A stretch of 64,000 nt of DNA, taken from contig NZ_JAUCFJ010000002.1 in NCBI RefSeq assembly GCF_030348505.1, positions 1,430,001-1,494,000 on the forward strand. The letters are read 5' to 3'. Every line of letters begins with the position of its first letter. Position 1 is the stretch's first letter. This DNA comes from Lysinibacillus sp. G4S2 (lineage in GTDB: Bacteria; Bacillota; Bacilli; Bacillales_A; Planococcaceae). Below, in pieces: positions 9,730 to 19,297 of the stretch. Made by a program: the position numbers and the translations under genes. The notes below the pieces were generated by a model. That model was not told the DNA's origin. It ran no database searches and saw nothing but the letters and a program-made list of their open reading frames with translations.

Positions 9730-9963
9730 ATGTTATCAAAGGAAAAAATTAACCGAATCAATGAACTTTCTGCTAAGTCTAAAAATGGTACATTAACAGA
9801 GGCAGAAGCTAAAGAACGAACAGCGCTTCGTAAGGAATATCTAGATACATTTAGAGCAACGATGCGTGATACAATTGAAAACGTCAAAGTGGTAGATCCT
9901 GAAGGAAATGATGTAACACCAGAAAAAGTAAAACAAGCGAAAAAAAATAAATTTCTAAATTAA
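9730..9963 (+). CDS. ynzC: DUF896 family protein YnzC
   Basis: This 77-residue, highly charged helical protein begins MLSKEKINRINELSAKSK and matches the DUF896/YnzC family. In B. subtilis it is the third gene of the LexA-regulated yneA-yneB-ynzC operon; its function is unclear. Here it stands alone, 3.5 kb from yneB, and I see no LexA box before it. The ATG at 9730 follows GAAAGGTGTG; an earlier in-frame ATG at 9685 lacks a ribosome-binding site. The roughly 300 bp upstream (9430-9729) hold no convincing gene. Confidence 0.9.
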   Translation: MLSKEKINRINELSAKSKNGTLTEAEAKERTALRKEYLDTFRATMRDTIENVKVVDPEGNDVTPEKVKQAKKNKFLN

Positions 9964-10035
9964 TGTGACACATTTCCATAAAGTATGTAATAAAACGTTA
10001 ATAGTATAACAAAAACATTGTTTTCTGAAGCAATG

Positions 10036-10064
10036 TTGACTAAACTGTAGAAGAACAATATATA
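10036..10064 (+). promoter_or_regulatory. sigma-A type promoter of tkt
   Basis: TTGACT (10036-10041) and TATATA (10059-10064) are 17 bp apart, 26 bp before the tkt start codon. Immediately upstream, AACATTG (10014-10020) and CAATGTT (10031-10037) form a perfect 7-bp inverted repeat overlapping the -35 box. It could be an operator or the weak end of the ynzC transcript. Confidence 0.5.
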
Positions 10065-10089
10065 GGACGAGAAAGGATGTCACAACATA

Positions 10090-12084
10090 ATGACTCAACA
10101 TGCGGATCAACTAGCGATTAATGCTATCCGAACTTTGTCAATCGATGCAATTGAAAAAGCAAATTCAGGTCACCCAGGTTTACCGATGGGGGCAGCGCCA
10201 ATGGCTTATACGCTTTGGACAAAACAACTTCGCCATAATCCGGCAAATCCAAAATGGTATAACCGCGATCGTTTTGTACTTTCTGCAGGTCACGGCTCTA
10301 TGCTTCTATATAGCCTACTTCATCTTGGTGGCTACGGCTTACCAATGGAAGAAATTCAAAACTTCCGTCAATGGGATTCATTAACTCCAGGACATCCTGA
10401 ATATGGTCATACTGTTGGGGTAGAGGCAACAACAGGTCCTCTAGGTCAAGGTATTGCTATGACAGTTGGTATGGCAATGGCTGAACGTCATTTAGCAGCT
10501 ACTTACAATAAACCAGGACATGACATCGTTGATCACTATACATTCGCACTTTGTGGCGATGGCGATTTAATGGAAGGTGTGGCAGCTGAGGCTATCTCTT
10601 TAGCAGGTCACTTAAAGCTTGAAAAATTAATCGTGCTTTACGATTCTAATGATATTTCTTTAGATGGTGACTTAGAAAAGTCATTCTCAGAAAACGTACA
10701 AAAACGTTTTGAATCTTATGGCTGGAACTATTTAAAAGTTGCTGATGGTACAGATGTTGAAGCAATTAACGCAGCTATCGAAGAAGCTAAAAAATCAACT
10801 GGCAAGCCAACACTTATCGAAGTGAAAACTGTTATCGGTTTTGGTTCACCAAATAAATCAGGTAAAGCTGCTTCTCACGGTGCACCACTAGGTCAAGATG
10901 AGGTCGTTTTAACAAAAGCAACTTATGAATGGGCGCACGAGCCATTCCAAATTCCTGCTGAAGTATACGATACATTTAATACTGCTGCTGAAGCTCAAGG
11001 AGCACAACCAGAAGAAGCTTGGAATGCTAAGTTTGAAGCATATAAGCAAGAGTTCCCAGAATTAGCAGCGCAATTTGAAAACGCGATGAATGGTCAATTA
11101 CCGGAAGATTTCGCTTCAGAATTACCAGTTTATGAAGTAGGTAAATCAGTAGCAACTCGTTCTTCTTCTGGAGATGCAATCAATGCAATTGCGAAGAAAA
11201 CACCATCATTCTTCGGTGGTTCAGCTGACCTGGCTGGCTCAAACAAAACAACGATGAAAGACGCTGGAGATTTCTCTGCAGATGATTATGCTGGCCGTAA
11301 TATTTGGTTCGGTGTACGTGAATTTGCAATGGGTGCTGCTATGAACGGTATGGCACTTCACGGTGGTCTAAACGTATTCGGTGGTACATTCTTCGTATTC
11401 TCTGATTATGTTCGTCCAGCTGTACGTCTTTCTGCATTAATGGGTCTTCCTGTTACTTATGTATTTACACATGACTCAATTGCTGTAGGGGAAGATGGTC
11501 CAACGCATGAACCAATCGAACACCTTGCATCTTTACGTGCAATGCCAAATTTATCTGTTGTTCGTCCAGCTGATGCAAATGAATCAGCAGTTGCATGGGA
11601 GCTGGCAGTAGCATCTGAAAAAACACCAACTGTTTTAGTATTATCTCGTCAAAACTTACCTGTTCTTGACGCATCTATTGATACAGTACGTGAAGGTGTT
11701 ACAAAAGGTGCTTATACAGTATCTCCTGCTACAAAAGAAGTGGCAGATGCCATTTTAATTGCAACAGGCTCTGAGGTTTCACTTGCAGTTGAAGCACAAA
11801 AAGCACTAAAAGCGGAAGGCATGGATGTGGCAGTTGTTTCAATGCCATCTATGGATCGCTTCGAAAAACAAGACGCAGCTTACAAAGAATCTGTTCTTCC
11901 AAAAGCTGTAACAAAACGTCTTGCAATTGAAATGGGCGCGTCATTCGGCTGGCATAAATACACTGGTTTTCAAGGGGACGTTCTTGCAATTGACAAGTTC
12001 GGCGCTTCTGCACCAGGTGAATTAGTAATGGAAAAATACGGATTCACAGTAGAAAATGTTGTAGCGAAAGTAAAAGCTCTATAA
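10090..12084 (+). CDS. tkt: transketolase
   Basis: Transketolase moves two-carbon units between sugar phosphates in the pentose phosphate pathway, using thiamine diphosphate and Mg2+. The 664-residue protein is full length. The N-terminal thiamine-diphosphate domain has the GDGD...N motif (GDGDLMEG from residue 156). The middle pyrimidine-binding domain contains [10 protein letters not shown] and [13 protein letters not shown], and the C-terminal domain contains ATGSEVSLA. It has its own promoter and a strong terminator. In B. subtilis tkt directly precedes sirA (yneE); here 6 kb of other genes lies between them. Confidence 0.98.
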   Translation: MTQHADQLAINAIRTLSIDAIEKANSGHPGLPMGAAPMAYTLWTKQLRHNPANPKWYNRDRFVLSAGHGSMLLYSLLHLGGYGLPMEEIQNFRQWDSLTPGHPEYGHTVGVEATTGPLGQGIAMTVGMAMAERHLAATYNKPGHDIVDHYTFALCGDGDLMEGVAAEAISLAGHLKLEKLIVLYDSNDISLDGDLEKSFSENVQKRFESYGWNYLKVADGTDVEAINAAIEEAKKSTGKPTLIEVKTVIGFGSPNKSGKAASHGAPLGQDEVVLTKATYEWAHEPFQIPAEVYDTFNTAAEAQGAQPEEAWNAKFEAYKQEFPELAAQFENAMNGQLPEDFASELPVYEVGKSVATRSSSGDAINAIAKKTPSFFGGSADLAGSNKTTMKDAGDFSADDYAGRNIWFGVREFAMGAAMNGMALHGGLNVFGGTFFVFSDYVRPAVRLSALMGLPVTYVFTHDSIAVGEDGPTHEPIEHLASLRAMPNLSVVRPADANESAVAWELAVASEKTPTVLVLSRQNLPVLDASIDTVREGVTKGAYTVSPATKEVADAILIATGSEVSLAVEAQKALKAEGMDVAVVSMPSMDRFEKQDAAYKESVLPKAVTKRLAIEMGASFGWHKYTGFQGDVLAIDKFGASAPGELVMEKYGFTVENVVAKVKAL

Positions 12085-12091
12085 TTAATAA

Positions 12092-12146
12092 AATGCCGCA
12101 ATACTCAGTGGGAATTAAATCTCCACTGAGTGCTGCGGTATTTTTT
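12092..12146. terminator. strong intrinsic terminator after tkt
   Basis: ATGCCGCAATACTCAGTGGGA and its near complement around 12121-12140 form a long stem followed by six T residues. It serves tkt, and the last codons of the convergent minus-strand gene lie inside it, so it may also serve as that gene's terminator. Confidence 0.88.
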
Positions 12147-12462
12147 CACGTTTAGAAGACTTCATTAAAGAAATCCAAATTGCTGCACAATGAATGAGGA
12201 GTATAGCAACAAAATAGTAAAAGTCCTTGGAACTTCCTCCAATGTTTAGCTCTTCAACAATAATCCCACTAAACCAAAGAAGCTGACCAGTGACAATGAC
12301 TGATAGGCTTGCAAAAAGTAAACAAAACCAAATAGATACTTTTTTTATAATCACAATAATAAGTAGTAAAACAGCGAAAAGTAGAGTAGCTTCAAAAATC
12401 GGATCAAGAAGTGAAAACGTATTTTCATTTACGAAATGCTTATAAGTAAATCGAGTATCCAC
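12115..12462 (-). CDS. small membrane protein of unknown function
   Basis: This 115-residue protein has three predicted membrane helices (about 21-40, 43-66 and 82-101) and a short basic tail. I do not recognise the family. The start is a GTG at 12462 placed 4 bp after a strong AGGAGGGG. Its final ten codons lie within the tkt terminator stem, which is unusual and suggests the gene was placed, or extended, next to a pre-existing terminator. It begins the accessory block between tkt and sirA. Confidence 0.6.
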   Translation of the reverse strand: MDTRFTYKHFVNENTFSLLDPIFEATLLFAVLLLIIVIIKKVSIWFCLLFASLSVIVTGQLLWFSGIIVEELNIGGSSKDFYYFVAILLIHCAAIWISLMKSSKREKIPQHSVEI

Positions 12463-12595
12463 ACAACCCCTCCTTAAAAATAATAACGTTTTTGGTAATA
12501 AAAGGTTACGTGGATTAAAAAACTTATATAGTATTAATTTCCATTTGATATACTATAGTAATGAGTATTTATAGAGTAGACAAGGGGTATTTAAG

Positions 12596-13585
12596 ATGAA
12601 GCTACAAACTATACTTGCACAAGTAAAGAAAACTTTCTCAGAATTAGATTGTACAGGTGGCGGAGTTATTATTAATAAACATGGTCAAACCGTACTAGAA
12701 GAATATTTTGGTGTACAAGGACAACAAAAAGGAGAAAAAAAGGTTGGACCACATACTCTTTTTCATCTTGCTTCTGTTCGTAAGAGTTATGTTGGTTTTG
12801 CTGTAGCATATGCGATTTATCATAACTGTATTGCCTCGATAGATGATAAACTAAGTGATTATTTGGGGAATGAAGAAATTTTTGGGGACGTTTCAATTAG
12901 ACATTTACTAACACATACACACGGTTTACGTTGGCAAAATGAAAAAATAATTAGAGAATTTAAAGCAGGCTGTAATTGGGCATATCGAGATATCAATATA
13001 GATTTACTTGCCAAAGTTATAATAAAAGTAACTGGAAAAACTATTGCAGAAATTGTAGATGAGCAAATATTTCAGATATTGTCTTTTACTGAAACAAATT
13101 GGTTCAGTGAAAAAACCGAACAGCATATAGAAGTAATACATAATGATAGTCCGTTTTGGTATGAAAGTGATGTATGTGATGGCAGCAAAATGAATATGTA
13201 TTGCTCATTAAGAGAGCTAGCTAAGTGGGGGCAAGTGCATCTTGATAAAGGGAAAATACATGGGAAACAAATGATACCTGAAGAAATCATACAGTTATTA
13301 ACGACAATTCAATCCCCGGATTCTAAACCAAAAAACTTGCCAACTAACGGCTTTTTCTGGTTTATTCAGCCTCAACAGAGAGAAGGGATTACAGAAATAA
13401 GTCCATTATTACCAAGAGGGAGTTTTCAACTACTTGGTTATACAAGTGTTGCATTATTGGTAATTCCGGAAGAAAATATTGTAGCAGTTCGAGGGTTTAA
13501 TAGCTTTGGTTCACCAGAAGGGTTTGATTACATCAAAGATATTCACGATTTTGGTTCAACAGTATATCAATACTTTAACAATTAA
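12596..13585 (+). CDS. serine hydrolase, beta-lactamase/class C family
   Basis: This 329-residue cytosolic-looking protein (no signal peptide) belongs to the beta-lactamase-related serine hydrolases. The SxxK nucleophile motif is SVRK (about residues 62-65, HLASVRKSY). The second motif is a YRD variant in WAYRDINIDLLAKV at about 131, where class C enzymes have YxN. Members include esterases, D-aminopeptidases and penicillin-binding-like proteins, and lack of export argues against a secreted beta-lactamase. The ATG at 12596 follows AAGGGGT. A HAD phosphatase gene starts 13 bp downstream, so the two likely form an operon. Confidence 0.8.
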   Translation: MKLQTILAQVKKTFSELDCTGGGVIINKHGQTVLEEYFGVQGQQKGEKKVGPHTLFHLASVRKSYVGFAVAYAIYHNCIASIDDKLSDYLGNEEIFGDVSIRHLLTHTHGLRWQNEKIIREFKAGCNWAYRDINIDLLAKVIIKVTGKTIAEIVDEQIFQILSFTETNWFSEKTEQHIEVIHNDSPFWYESDVCDGSKMNMYCSLRELAKWGQVHLDKGKIHGKQMIPEEIIQLLTTIQSPDSKPKNLPTNGFFWFIQPQQREGITEISPLLPRGSFQLLGYTSVALLVIPEENIVAVRGFNSFGSPEGFDYIKDIHDFGSTVYQYFNN

Positions 13586-13598
13586 AGGAGAGCTAGTT

Positions 13599-14258
13599 AT
13601 GAAAAAATATAGCGTTGTTTTATTTGATTTAGACGGAACATTATCTGATCCGAAAATAGGGATAACGAAATCGGTTCAATACGCATTACAAAAGGCAGGT
13701 ATCGAAGTAAGTAATTTAGATGAACTTGAAAGTTTTATAGGACCACCATTACAAGTATCTTTTCATGAAATTTATGGATTTAATGATGCGCAAATTAAGC
13801 AAGCTATTAGCGATTACCGAGAACGATTCACGGAAAGAGGGATGTTTGAGAATAAACTGTACGAAAATATCCCAGCCTTGTTAGCAAATTTAAAGGAGCA
13901 GGGATACATATTAGCAATTGCGACATCTAAGCCAACCGTATTTGCTGAACAAATTTTACGATATTTCAATCTTGAACAATTTTTTGACTTTGTCGCAGGT
14001 AGTAATCTAGATGGTACTCGTTCAGCAAAAGGAGAAATAATCGCATTTGTACGCGAACATTTTAATGAAGTGAATATCGATCAATTTATAATGATTGGAG
14101 ATCGAAAATACGATATCATTGGGGCACATGAAAATCAAATTGCTTCAATCGGTGTGACATATGGCTATGGCTCGCTTGAAGAACTAACTGATGCGAAAGC
14201 AACATACATAGTTAACAGTGTAAATGAGCTTAAAGAAATTATTAATAGATTAGGTTAA
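13599..14258 (+). CDS. HAD family hydrolase (phosphoglycolate phosphatase-like)
   Basis: This 219-residue haloacid-dehalogenase-type phosphatase has motif I DLDGTLSDP (residues about 9-17), a helical cap domain, motif II ATSKP, and motif III/IV MIGDRKYDIIGA. The pattern resembles Gph/PpaX-like phosphatases. The ATG at 13599 follows AAAGGAG; a longer frame from 13506 would overlap the preceding gene without a ribosome-binding site. It is the second gene after the serine hydrolase and ends at a perfect terminator. The natural substrate cannot be told. Confidence 0.87.
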   Translation: MKKYSVVLFDLDGTLSDPKIGITKSVQYALQKAGIEVSNLDELESFIGPPLQVSFHEIYGFNDAQIKQAISDYRERFTERGMFENKLYENIPALLANLKEQGYILAIATSKPTVFAEQILRYFNLEQFFDFVAGSNLDGTRSAKGEIIAFVREHFNEVNIDQFIMIGDRKYDIIGAHENQIASIGVTYGYGSLEELTDAKATYIVNSVNELKEIINRLG

Positions 14259-14259
14259 A

Positions 14260-14306
14260 AAAATACGAAACTGCATTGTCTAAAAATGCAGTTTCGTATT
14301 TTTTTT
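14260..14306 (+). terminator. perfect-stem intrinsic terminator after HAD gene
   Basis: AATACGAAACTGCATT pairs perfectly with AATGCAGTTTCGTATT around a 7-base loop, followed by eight T residues. The 21-bp repeat array starts on the next base. Confidence 0.93.
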
Positions 14307-14751
14307 GAATCGCTGATAAAAGTGAAGAAACCGCTGATAACCTAGGAAGAATCGCTGATAAAAGTACCAAAAATCGCTGATAACTCAGGAAGAATCGCTG
14401 ATAAAAGTGCCAAAATCGCTGATAACTCAGGAAGAATCGCTGATAAAAGTGCAAATATCGCTGATAACTCAGGAAGAATCGCTGATAAAAGTGCAAATAT
14501 CGCTGATAACTCAGGAAGAATCGCTGATAAAAGTGCAAATATCGCTGATAACTCAGGAAGAATCGCTGATAAAAGAGCAGAAACCGCTGATAACCTAGGA
14601 AGAATCGCTGATAAAAGTGCCAAAATCGCTGATAACTCAGGAAGAATCGCTGATAAAAGTGCCAAAATCGCTGATAACCTAGGAAGAATCGCTGATAAAA
14701 GTGCCAAAACCGCTGATACCCTAGCAGAATCTCTGATAACGCTGATAAATC
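14307..14751. repeat. 21-bp-period repeat array A (core CGCTGATAA)
   Basis: About twenty 21-bp units, arranged as ten 42-bp pairs: CGCTGATAA plus AAGTGCCAAAAT alternates with CGCTGATAA plus CTCAGGAAGAAT. Core starts at 14311, 14332, 14353 and so on show the exact 21-bp spacing. Three consecutive 42-bp units in the middle are identical apart from phase, a sign of recent expansion. It fills the convergent gap between the HAD gene terminator and liaR. Both strands are open over long stretches simply because 21 is divisible by three; no start signal supports a gene. Confidence 0.95.
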
Positions 14752-14783
14752 ATACACATCAAATGTAGCAGTACACTAAAAAT

Positions 14784-15416
14784 TTACTTCGCTAGCCCAT
14801 TTTGAAAAGCATAGACTACAGCTTGTGTGCGATCTTGAACATCAAGCTTCGCTAAAATATTGCTGACATGTGTTTTTACAGTCTTTAAGGCAATGTATAG
14901 GTCATCGGCGATTTCCTGATTCGCTTTGCCCTTAGCCATAAGCAGTAATACTTCCATTTCACGATCGGTAAGCTGCTCGTAAAGTGGGGTGCTATTGCCA
15001 TGGCGCATGCGATGCATCATTTTTGATGTTACTTCTGGCTCTAAAACAGTTTCGCCACCCATCGTTTTGCGAATGGCATCAGCTATTTGCTTTGCATTTG
15101 ACGTTTTTAAAATATAGCTGACAGCACCAGCCTCTAATGCAGGATAGACTTTGTCGTCATCTAGAAAACTTGTAACCATCATAATTTTTGCCTCTGGCCA
15201 GGCAGCTAAAATTTCAGCTGTCGCCTCAGCTCCTGTCATGATTGGCATGACATTATCCATTAAAATAATGTCTGGACGTAGGGCAAGAGCACGTTCTACT
15301 GCCTCTTTACCATTTTCAGCTTCACCCACGACAGTAATATCTGGTTGTGCTGATAAATAGGCAGAAACACCGATACGCACCATTTCGTGGTCATCCACTA
15401 TTAACACTTGAATCAT
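14784..15416 (-). CDS. liaR: response regulator LiaR (NarL/FixJ type)
   Basis: This 210-residue regulator has an N-terminal receiver (phosphoacceptor Asp54 in IILMDNVMP) and a C-terminal LuxR-type helix-turn-helix (about 145-205, [22 protein letters not shown]). It is the partner of LiaS, whose gene overlaps its start by 26 bp. In Bacillus the phosphorylated protein activates liaIH after lipid-II cycle antibiotics or envelope damage. The neighbouring liaF, liaH and liaI homologues make this assignment firm. Confidence 0.93.
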   Translation of the reverse strand: MIQVLIVDDHEMVRIGVSAYLSAQPDITVVGEAENGKEAVERALALRPDIILMDNVMPIMTGAEATAEILAAWPEAKIMMVTSFLDDDKVYPALEAGAVSYILKTSNAKQIADAIRKTMGGETVLEPEVTSKMMHRMRHGNSTPLYEQLTDREMEVLLLMAKGKANQEIADDLYIALKTVKTHVSNILAKLDVQDRTQAVVYAFQNGLAK

Positions 15417-16428
15417 TCACTTCTTCCTCCTTAAGTAGTGGAATTTTTACCTCTACAATTGTACCTTCACCAGGCACAGATACAATTTTGTATGTGCAGC
15501 CAATCTCTACAGCACGTTCAGCGATATTTTGCAGTCCATAAGAAGTAGATTTATCGGCTTCGACATCAAAGCCGAGGCCATTGTCCTGAATACGTAAAAT
15601 CGCTAAATCATCGCGTGCAACGAGCAGTAATTCAACTTCGCTCGCTTTGGCATGGCGTAGTGTGTTCGATAACGCTTCCTGTGCAATACGGAATAAATGA
15701 TCTTCCTCCGCTTTAGATAACGCCATTTCCTCAAGCTCATATTCAATATGAAAAAATACTTTTTGTTGCAGCTCAATAATTAGCTCCTCAAGACCTTGTG
15801 CAAGTGTTTTATTATGCAAAGCTACAGGTCGTAAATGTAATAATAATGCGCGCATTTCAAGCTGTGCCTGTTGCACAATTTTTTCGACCTGCTTTAGGCT
15901 TGTTGCATTTTCATCAGTTTCCGTTAAAGCGGAAAGTAACATCGAAGCTGCGAATAATTGCTGCGATACAGAATCATGAAGCTCACGAGCAAGGCGTTGT
16001 CGTTCAGCAATAATTCGTTCTTGAATAATTTTATCGTTAGCTTCTGCACGTTCATTCGATAAGCGCTGTAAGCTTTTTCGTTGAGTGTCGATTAACTCGC
16101 TTGTTTGAACTAAAGCTTTTTTCAAAGGTTTTGGTAAAGGCTGCTTTTTAGGCAATACAAAATCAGGTTCAACTAATTGCTTCACAATGCGGGTTGCCTG
16201 AGCTTCTCTTGCGCGGGCAGTCATACTAATCCAGCTTGCAATCAGTAAACTAATCGCAAAAAGACAGATGGCAATATAACCGCCAAGTGGTATATTATTA
16301 TAATTCTGCTGCCATAATGGCCCCCATATTTTTTCATTCGGCTCGCCCCAGAGAGCGACAAGGAGTCCAAATGCAGCACTCAATAAAATGAAAAATAGCG
16401 TAAATAATCTTGAGATAAAGGCAATCAT
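15391..16428 (-). CDS. liaS: sensor histidine kinase LiaS
   Basis: This 345-residue kinase has two N-terminal membrane helices (about 6-28 and 48-68) with little external loop, the intramembrane-sensing type. It has a HisKA_3 dimerisation domain with the phosphoacceptor His151 in [14 protein letters not shown], and a C-terminal HATPase domain with DNGLGFD and the [10 protein letters not shown]-box. It overlaps liaR by 26 bp and liaF by 4 bp (ATGA), so liaFSR is one translationally coupled operon. LiaF normally keeps it inactive. Confidence 0.92.
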   Translation of the reverse strand: MIAFISRLFTLFFILLSAAFGLLVALWGEPNEKIWGPLWQQNYNNIPLGGYIAICLFAISLLIASWISMTARAREAQATRIVKQLVEPDFVLPKKQPLPKPLKKALVQTSELIDTQRKSLQRLSNERAEANDKIIQERIIAERQRLARELHDSVSQQLFAASMLLSALTETDENATSLKQVEKIVQQAQLEMRALLLHLRPVALHNKTLAQGLEELIIELQQKVFFHIEYELEEMALSKAEEDHLFRIAQEALSNTLRHAKASEVELLLVARDDLAILRIQDNGLGFDVEADKSTSYGLQNIAERAVEIGCTYKIVSVPGEGTIVEVKIPLLKEEEVNDSSVNSG

Positions 16429-17108
16429 TTACGTAGCACCTCCAAGTCCCCGAGCCATGTTGCAACATGTATAACTAATGTACGCTTCGCATCTTCGGGG
16501 TTTCCATCTGAGAAACTTACACTTTCATTGAGTATGCGTTGTGGTCCAACATGTAGACATTGCAATTCACCAAACAATGTTGTGTATTGTAAACGGAATG
16601 GAATTTCGTATGGAATATAAACTTGCACCTTACCGATACCTTGGCGAATCGTAATGAGACTTGTGCCAGCTGGTAAAATAGTTTGTGTTGTATCAATCGT
16701 AATGTCACCGGCAAGTCGCTGGATTTGTACATCTTGCCATTTATAGGCTTCTACAGGTGCAGGCATTGTACCGAATAATTCGTTTTTTGTAGCGGGAAGC
16801 TTTTCGAAAAGCTCCAAACCAACAACTTTTGGTTCGTTTTCTCTTTGCAAGTATTGATAGAGCATATATAAGAGAATAATGACGATAAAGAAGCGTAAAC
16901 TCCACATTGTAAAGAGTGCGATTGAGATAAAGAAAATCCCCGTCCATTTAAAGAAACGAACTTTTTTTGAGAAACTTAAATAAAGCAGTCCTGCTCCAAT
17001 CAATAAACAAAAGGCACCACCGTTGTTAAAAATTGTGAGCTCCACAAAAACGAGTAAAAAGAAGCACAGTACCCAAAATGTGAGCTTATTAGTTGTGAAA
17101 TTTTGCAA
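16425..17108 (-). CDS. liaF: LiaF, membrane inhibitor of LiaS
   Basis: This protein has four tightly packed membrane helices in its first 80 residues and a C-terminal beta-rich DUF2154 domain (about 120-227), as in LiaF/VraT, the negative regulator of the LiaRS system. The start is not trivial. The GTG at 17117 lies within the ribosome-binding site GAAGGGTGA, whereas the TTG at 17108 is spaced 5 bp after it, so I prefer 17108 (227 residues). It overlaps liaS by 4 bp. A hairpin at 17171-17209 separates it from liaH. Confidence 0.88.
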   Translation of the reverse strand: MQNFTTNKLTFWVLCFFLLVFVELTIFNNGGAFCLLIGAGLLYLSFSKKVRFFKWTGIFFISIALFTMWSLRFFIVIILLYMLYQYLQRENEPKVVGLELFEKLPATKNELFGTMPAPVEAYKWQDVQIQRLAGDITIDTTQTILPAGTSLITIRQGIGKVQVYIPYEIPFRLQYTTLFGELQCLHVGPQRILNESVSFSDGNPEDAKRTLVIHVATWLGDLEVLRK

Positions 17109-17170
17109 GAGGGTCACCCTTCTTTCTACTAAGAGTATAAGAGAGGGAATGGGTCCCTCTATATCAAAAC

Positions 17171-17209
17171 GTGAAAGAATGCGCCTCTAAATATGGCGCA
17201 TTTCTTTCA
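17171..17209 (-). terminator. hairpin between liaH and liaF (partial terminator?)
   Basis: GAAAGAATGCGCC pairs with GGCGCATTTCTTTC around a 9-base loop. On the minus strand it is followed only by a weak T-rich stretch. In Bacillus the liaI-liaH mRNA is far more abundant than liaFSR. A leaky terminator or processing stem here would give the same effect; this is inference. Confidence 0.6.
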
Positions 17210-17219
17210 TTATAACATG

Positions 17220-17858
17220 TTATTTATTTTCAATTAGCAGTGGTGCGCTTTCTTCTTCTGCATTTTTTTCTAACTGTGCAAGACGAGTCTCGAAAGATGT
17301 TACTTCATGATCTTTGTCGATTTGGTAAGCAAGCTTATCGATATAAGATTCTAAATCCTCGAAGTTCGTTTTATTATTTTTAGCAATCATGCCGTCCATT
17401 TGATGGTGCGCACGTGTCACGTTTTCTTTGCCCATAAGCTGTAATTGACGCACTTTCATGTCTTTAATTTTGTGCTTCATTGTTTCGAATTTGCGCTCAA
17501 GCTCAAAGTATTCGCGTGTGCTTGCTTCAATACTAGCTTGTAATGTGTTGTTACGTGCTGTGTAAGCAGCTACTTCGTCAGTTGCGAAGTCGATTAAATC
17601 TTGCTCACCGCTAGTAGTCGCTAATTTTAATTGAGACTCACGTTTTGCAAGTAAATCTGCGTTTTGCTTAAACTCCTGCTCTAGTTTTTCTTTTAGCTGA
17701 CCTTGACGCTCTAATAATTTTCCTGTTTGCTCTGTTTGTTTTTCTGCCTCACGAATGTATTGGTTTAACATCGCAATTGGATTTTTTTGTTCCTTCTTAT
17801 CAAATACATGATGTAAATCTGCCTCTATTGTATATTTAAAACGTTGAAATAAGTTCAT
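17220..17858 (-). CDS. liaH: PspA/IM30 family protein LiaH
   Basis: This 212-residue, mostly helical coiled-coil protein of the PspA/IM30/Vipp1 family begins MNLFQRFKYTIEADLHHVFDKKEQKNP, with the family's N-terminal amphipathic helix and AMLNQYIREAE motif. Such proteins form large rings under the membrane and protect it during envelope stress. It follows liaI by 15 bp and is the major target of LiaR in Bacillus. The coiled coil spans about residues 30-150. Confidence 0.9.
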   Translation of the reverse strand: MNLFQRFKYTIEADLHHVFDKKEQKNPIAMLNQYIREAEKQTEQTGKLLERQGQLKEKLEQEFKQNADLLAKRESQLKLATTSGEQDLIDFATDEVAAYTARNNTLQASIEASTREYFELERKFETMKHKIKDMKVRQLQLMGKENVTRAHHQMDGMIAKNNKTNFEDLESYIDKLAYQIDKDHEVTSFETRLAQLEKNAEEESAPLLIENK

Positions 17859-17873
17859 TTAAATTCGCTCCTT

Positions 17874-18227
17874 TTATTTTGTTAAGTTTGACCATTCTTT
17901 TTCAAAGTTTGTAAACGGATCTTCTTCTTTAGCTTCAATCGTTGGAATTTTTACATCTTCGTTATTCCATTTTTTGCAGATAACATAGATGATAGCGATT
18001 GCCGCTAAACCAACCATAGCTGGGATATTAGATATTGCTGATAGAACACCCATCAGACCAACTGTAAACCAAATGATTTTGCCGAATGTTGACTTGCTTG
18101 CAATGTAGAAGTGCATGCCAAGCGCTACAAATAAACCAGAAAATAGTAAACCTGCTAGTGGTCCAACTAAAGCAAGTGCAACACATGCTGCGATAAAGCC
18201 TCCTGTAAATAAAAGAAATTTTCTCAT
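17874..18227 (-). CDS. liaI: LiaI-like membrane anchor protein
   Basis: This 117-residue protein has four short membrane helices within residues 4-90 and a charged, acidic C-terminal tail (EEDPFTNFEKEWSNL). Position and topology fit LiaI, the small membrane protein that anchors LiaH. It is the first gene of the lia cluster on the minus strand. The 300-bp upstream region (18228-18536) should hold the LiaR-dependent promoter, but I could not identify a LiaR box with confidence. Confidence 0.82.
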   Translation of the reverse strand: MRKFLLFTGGFIAACVALALVGPLAGLLFSGLFVALGMHFYIASKSTFGKIIWFTVGLMGVLSAISNIPAMVGLAAIAIIYVICKKWNNEDVKIPTIEAKEEDPFTNFEKEWSNLTK

Positions 18228-18536
18228 ATGTTCTAGCTCCTTTCGTTTGTACTTTTATTTTACCTATTAGAAAGCTCTTCTAAAACGGACTGGAAATTGA
18301 TTTTGCTCTAGGTCTTGAGGCTGAGTATATTCTAAGCTGCTATAAAAGAGGTTCAAATTCAGGGAAATAGAACATGTGATGTCTAATGGGACTCATTATG
18401 CCATAAAGTAATTGATAGAACCGAAAGTAGAAAGTTTTCGACAAAAATAGAAGATGAAGGCCTCCTTCGTTTGACAAATTAAAGAGTTTGGATGAGCTAT
18501 ACTTATGAAAAAGAAATGAGCGAAGGAGGATTTCTA

Positions 18537-18962
18537 GTGAGAACCTATTCCATATATAAAATAAAAGAAGAGCATTTAACGTTTATTTTTGGCAGAGAGC
18601 GAAAGTTATTAGAAATGATGCAAGGCTGTGAAGATGCTAACGAGAAATCCTTAAAAGAGCTTGCATATATATGTGAAACCGTTCGCTTCGATGAGATTGC
18701 TGCTATGCTAGAGGCGCAACTTGATTCCAAGTATGCACATTTAGAGAGGGCTCGTAATGCTTTATTTTTAGAACATCCTATAAAGGGAAAGATGGCTATT
18801 TATTTAGTGGAACGCAAAATTTGTGTCTATTGTGAAGGATCACGCATGCTCGATTTAGATCTATTTCAGATGCTTGCGAAAATGAGCGAGCGTTTTATTG
18901 CTTTTAATAAACAAGATAATGAGTGTGGGTGGTTAAAGCCGATGAAGTATACAATGCATTAG
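18537..18962 (+). CDS. sirA: sporulation inhibitor of replication SirA
   Basis: SirA binds the N-terminal domain of DnaA and blocks re-initiation of replication when a cell enters sporulation. The 141-residue product matches in its start (RTYSIYKIKEEHLTFIFGRE), in IYLVERKICVYCEG and in the ending CGWLKPMKY, and sits directly before yneF as in B. subtilis (yneE). I chose the GTG at 18537, 7 bp after GAAGGAGG. The longer frame from 18492 would place the ribosome-binding site inside the gene. In sporulating relatives it is induced by Spo0A~P; no 0A box was checked here. Confidence 0.88.
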   Translation: MRTYSIYKIKEEHLTFIFGRERKLLEMMQGCEDANEKSLKELAYICETVRFDEIAAMLEAQLDSKYAHLERARNALFLEHPIKGKMAIYLVERKICVYCEGSRMLDLDLFQMLAKMSERFIAFNKQDNECGWLKPMKYTMH

Positions 18963-19062
18963 GAAATTTCGCTACAATATATAGTAACACGCTAAAATTT
19001 GGTGTATAATGGAGCGTGGAGAGTTTTTTTCTCGGTATATTGTAGTGGAGGAGGTTGGTTGT

Positions 19063-19281
19063 ATGCCTACATGGGGCTGGATTATTATTGTAATTATCGC
19101 GTTAGCAGCGGGCGCAGCACTTGGTTTCTATTTCGCACGTAAAGCTATGATGAAATATTTAAAAGAAAACCCACCAATTAACGAACAAATGATTCGTATG
19201 ATGATGGCGCAAATGGGTCGTACGCCGTCTGAAAAGCAAGTACGTCAAATGATGACACAAATGAATAAATTCCAAAAATAG
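19063..19281 (+). CDS. yneF: UPF0154 family membrane protein YneF
   Basis: This 72-residue protein has one N-terminal membrane helix (about 3-25) followed by a conserved cytosolic helix containing [29 protein letters not shown] (spanning about residues 29-60). This is the hallmark of the UPF0154/YneF family found throughout Bacilli. Function unknown. The ATG at 19063 lies 7 bp after GGAGGAGG; a longer in-frame start at 19009 is unsupported. The gene ends in a terminator. Confidence 0.92.
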   Translation: MPTWGWIIIVIIALAAGAALGFYFARKAMMKYLKENPPINEQMIRMMMAQMGRTPSEKQVRQMMTQMNKFQK

Positions 19282-19297
19282 TAGGAATTTTTAAAGA

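Noticed and set aside
14307..14751. CRISPR array
   Set aside because: The spacers are not unique, repeats are only about 9 bp at 21-bp period, and no cas genes are present in the window. Arrays B to E fail for the same reasons.
14242..14757. Leucine- or tyrosine-rich proteins encoded across array A
   Set aside because: Same reason: artefact of a stop-free 42-bp unit. Frames run into the HAD terminator and have no start signal.
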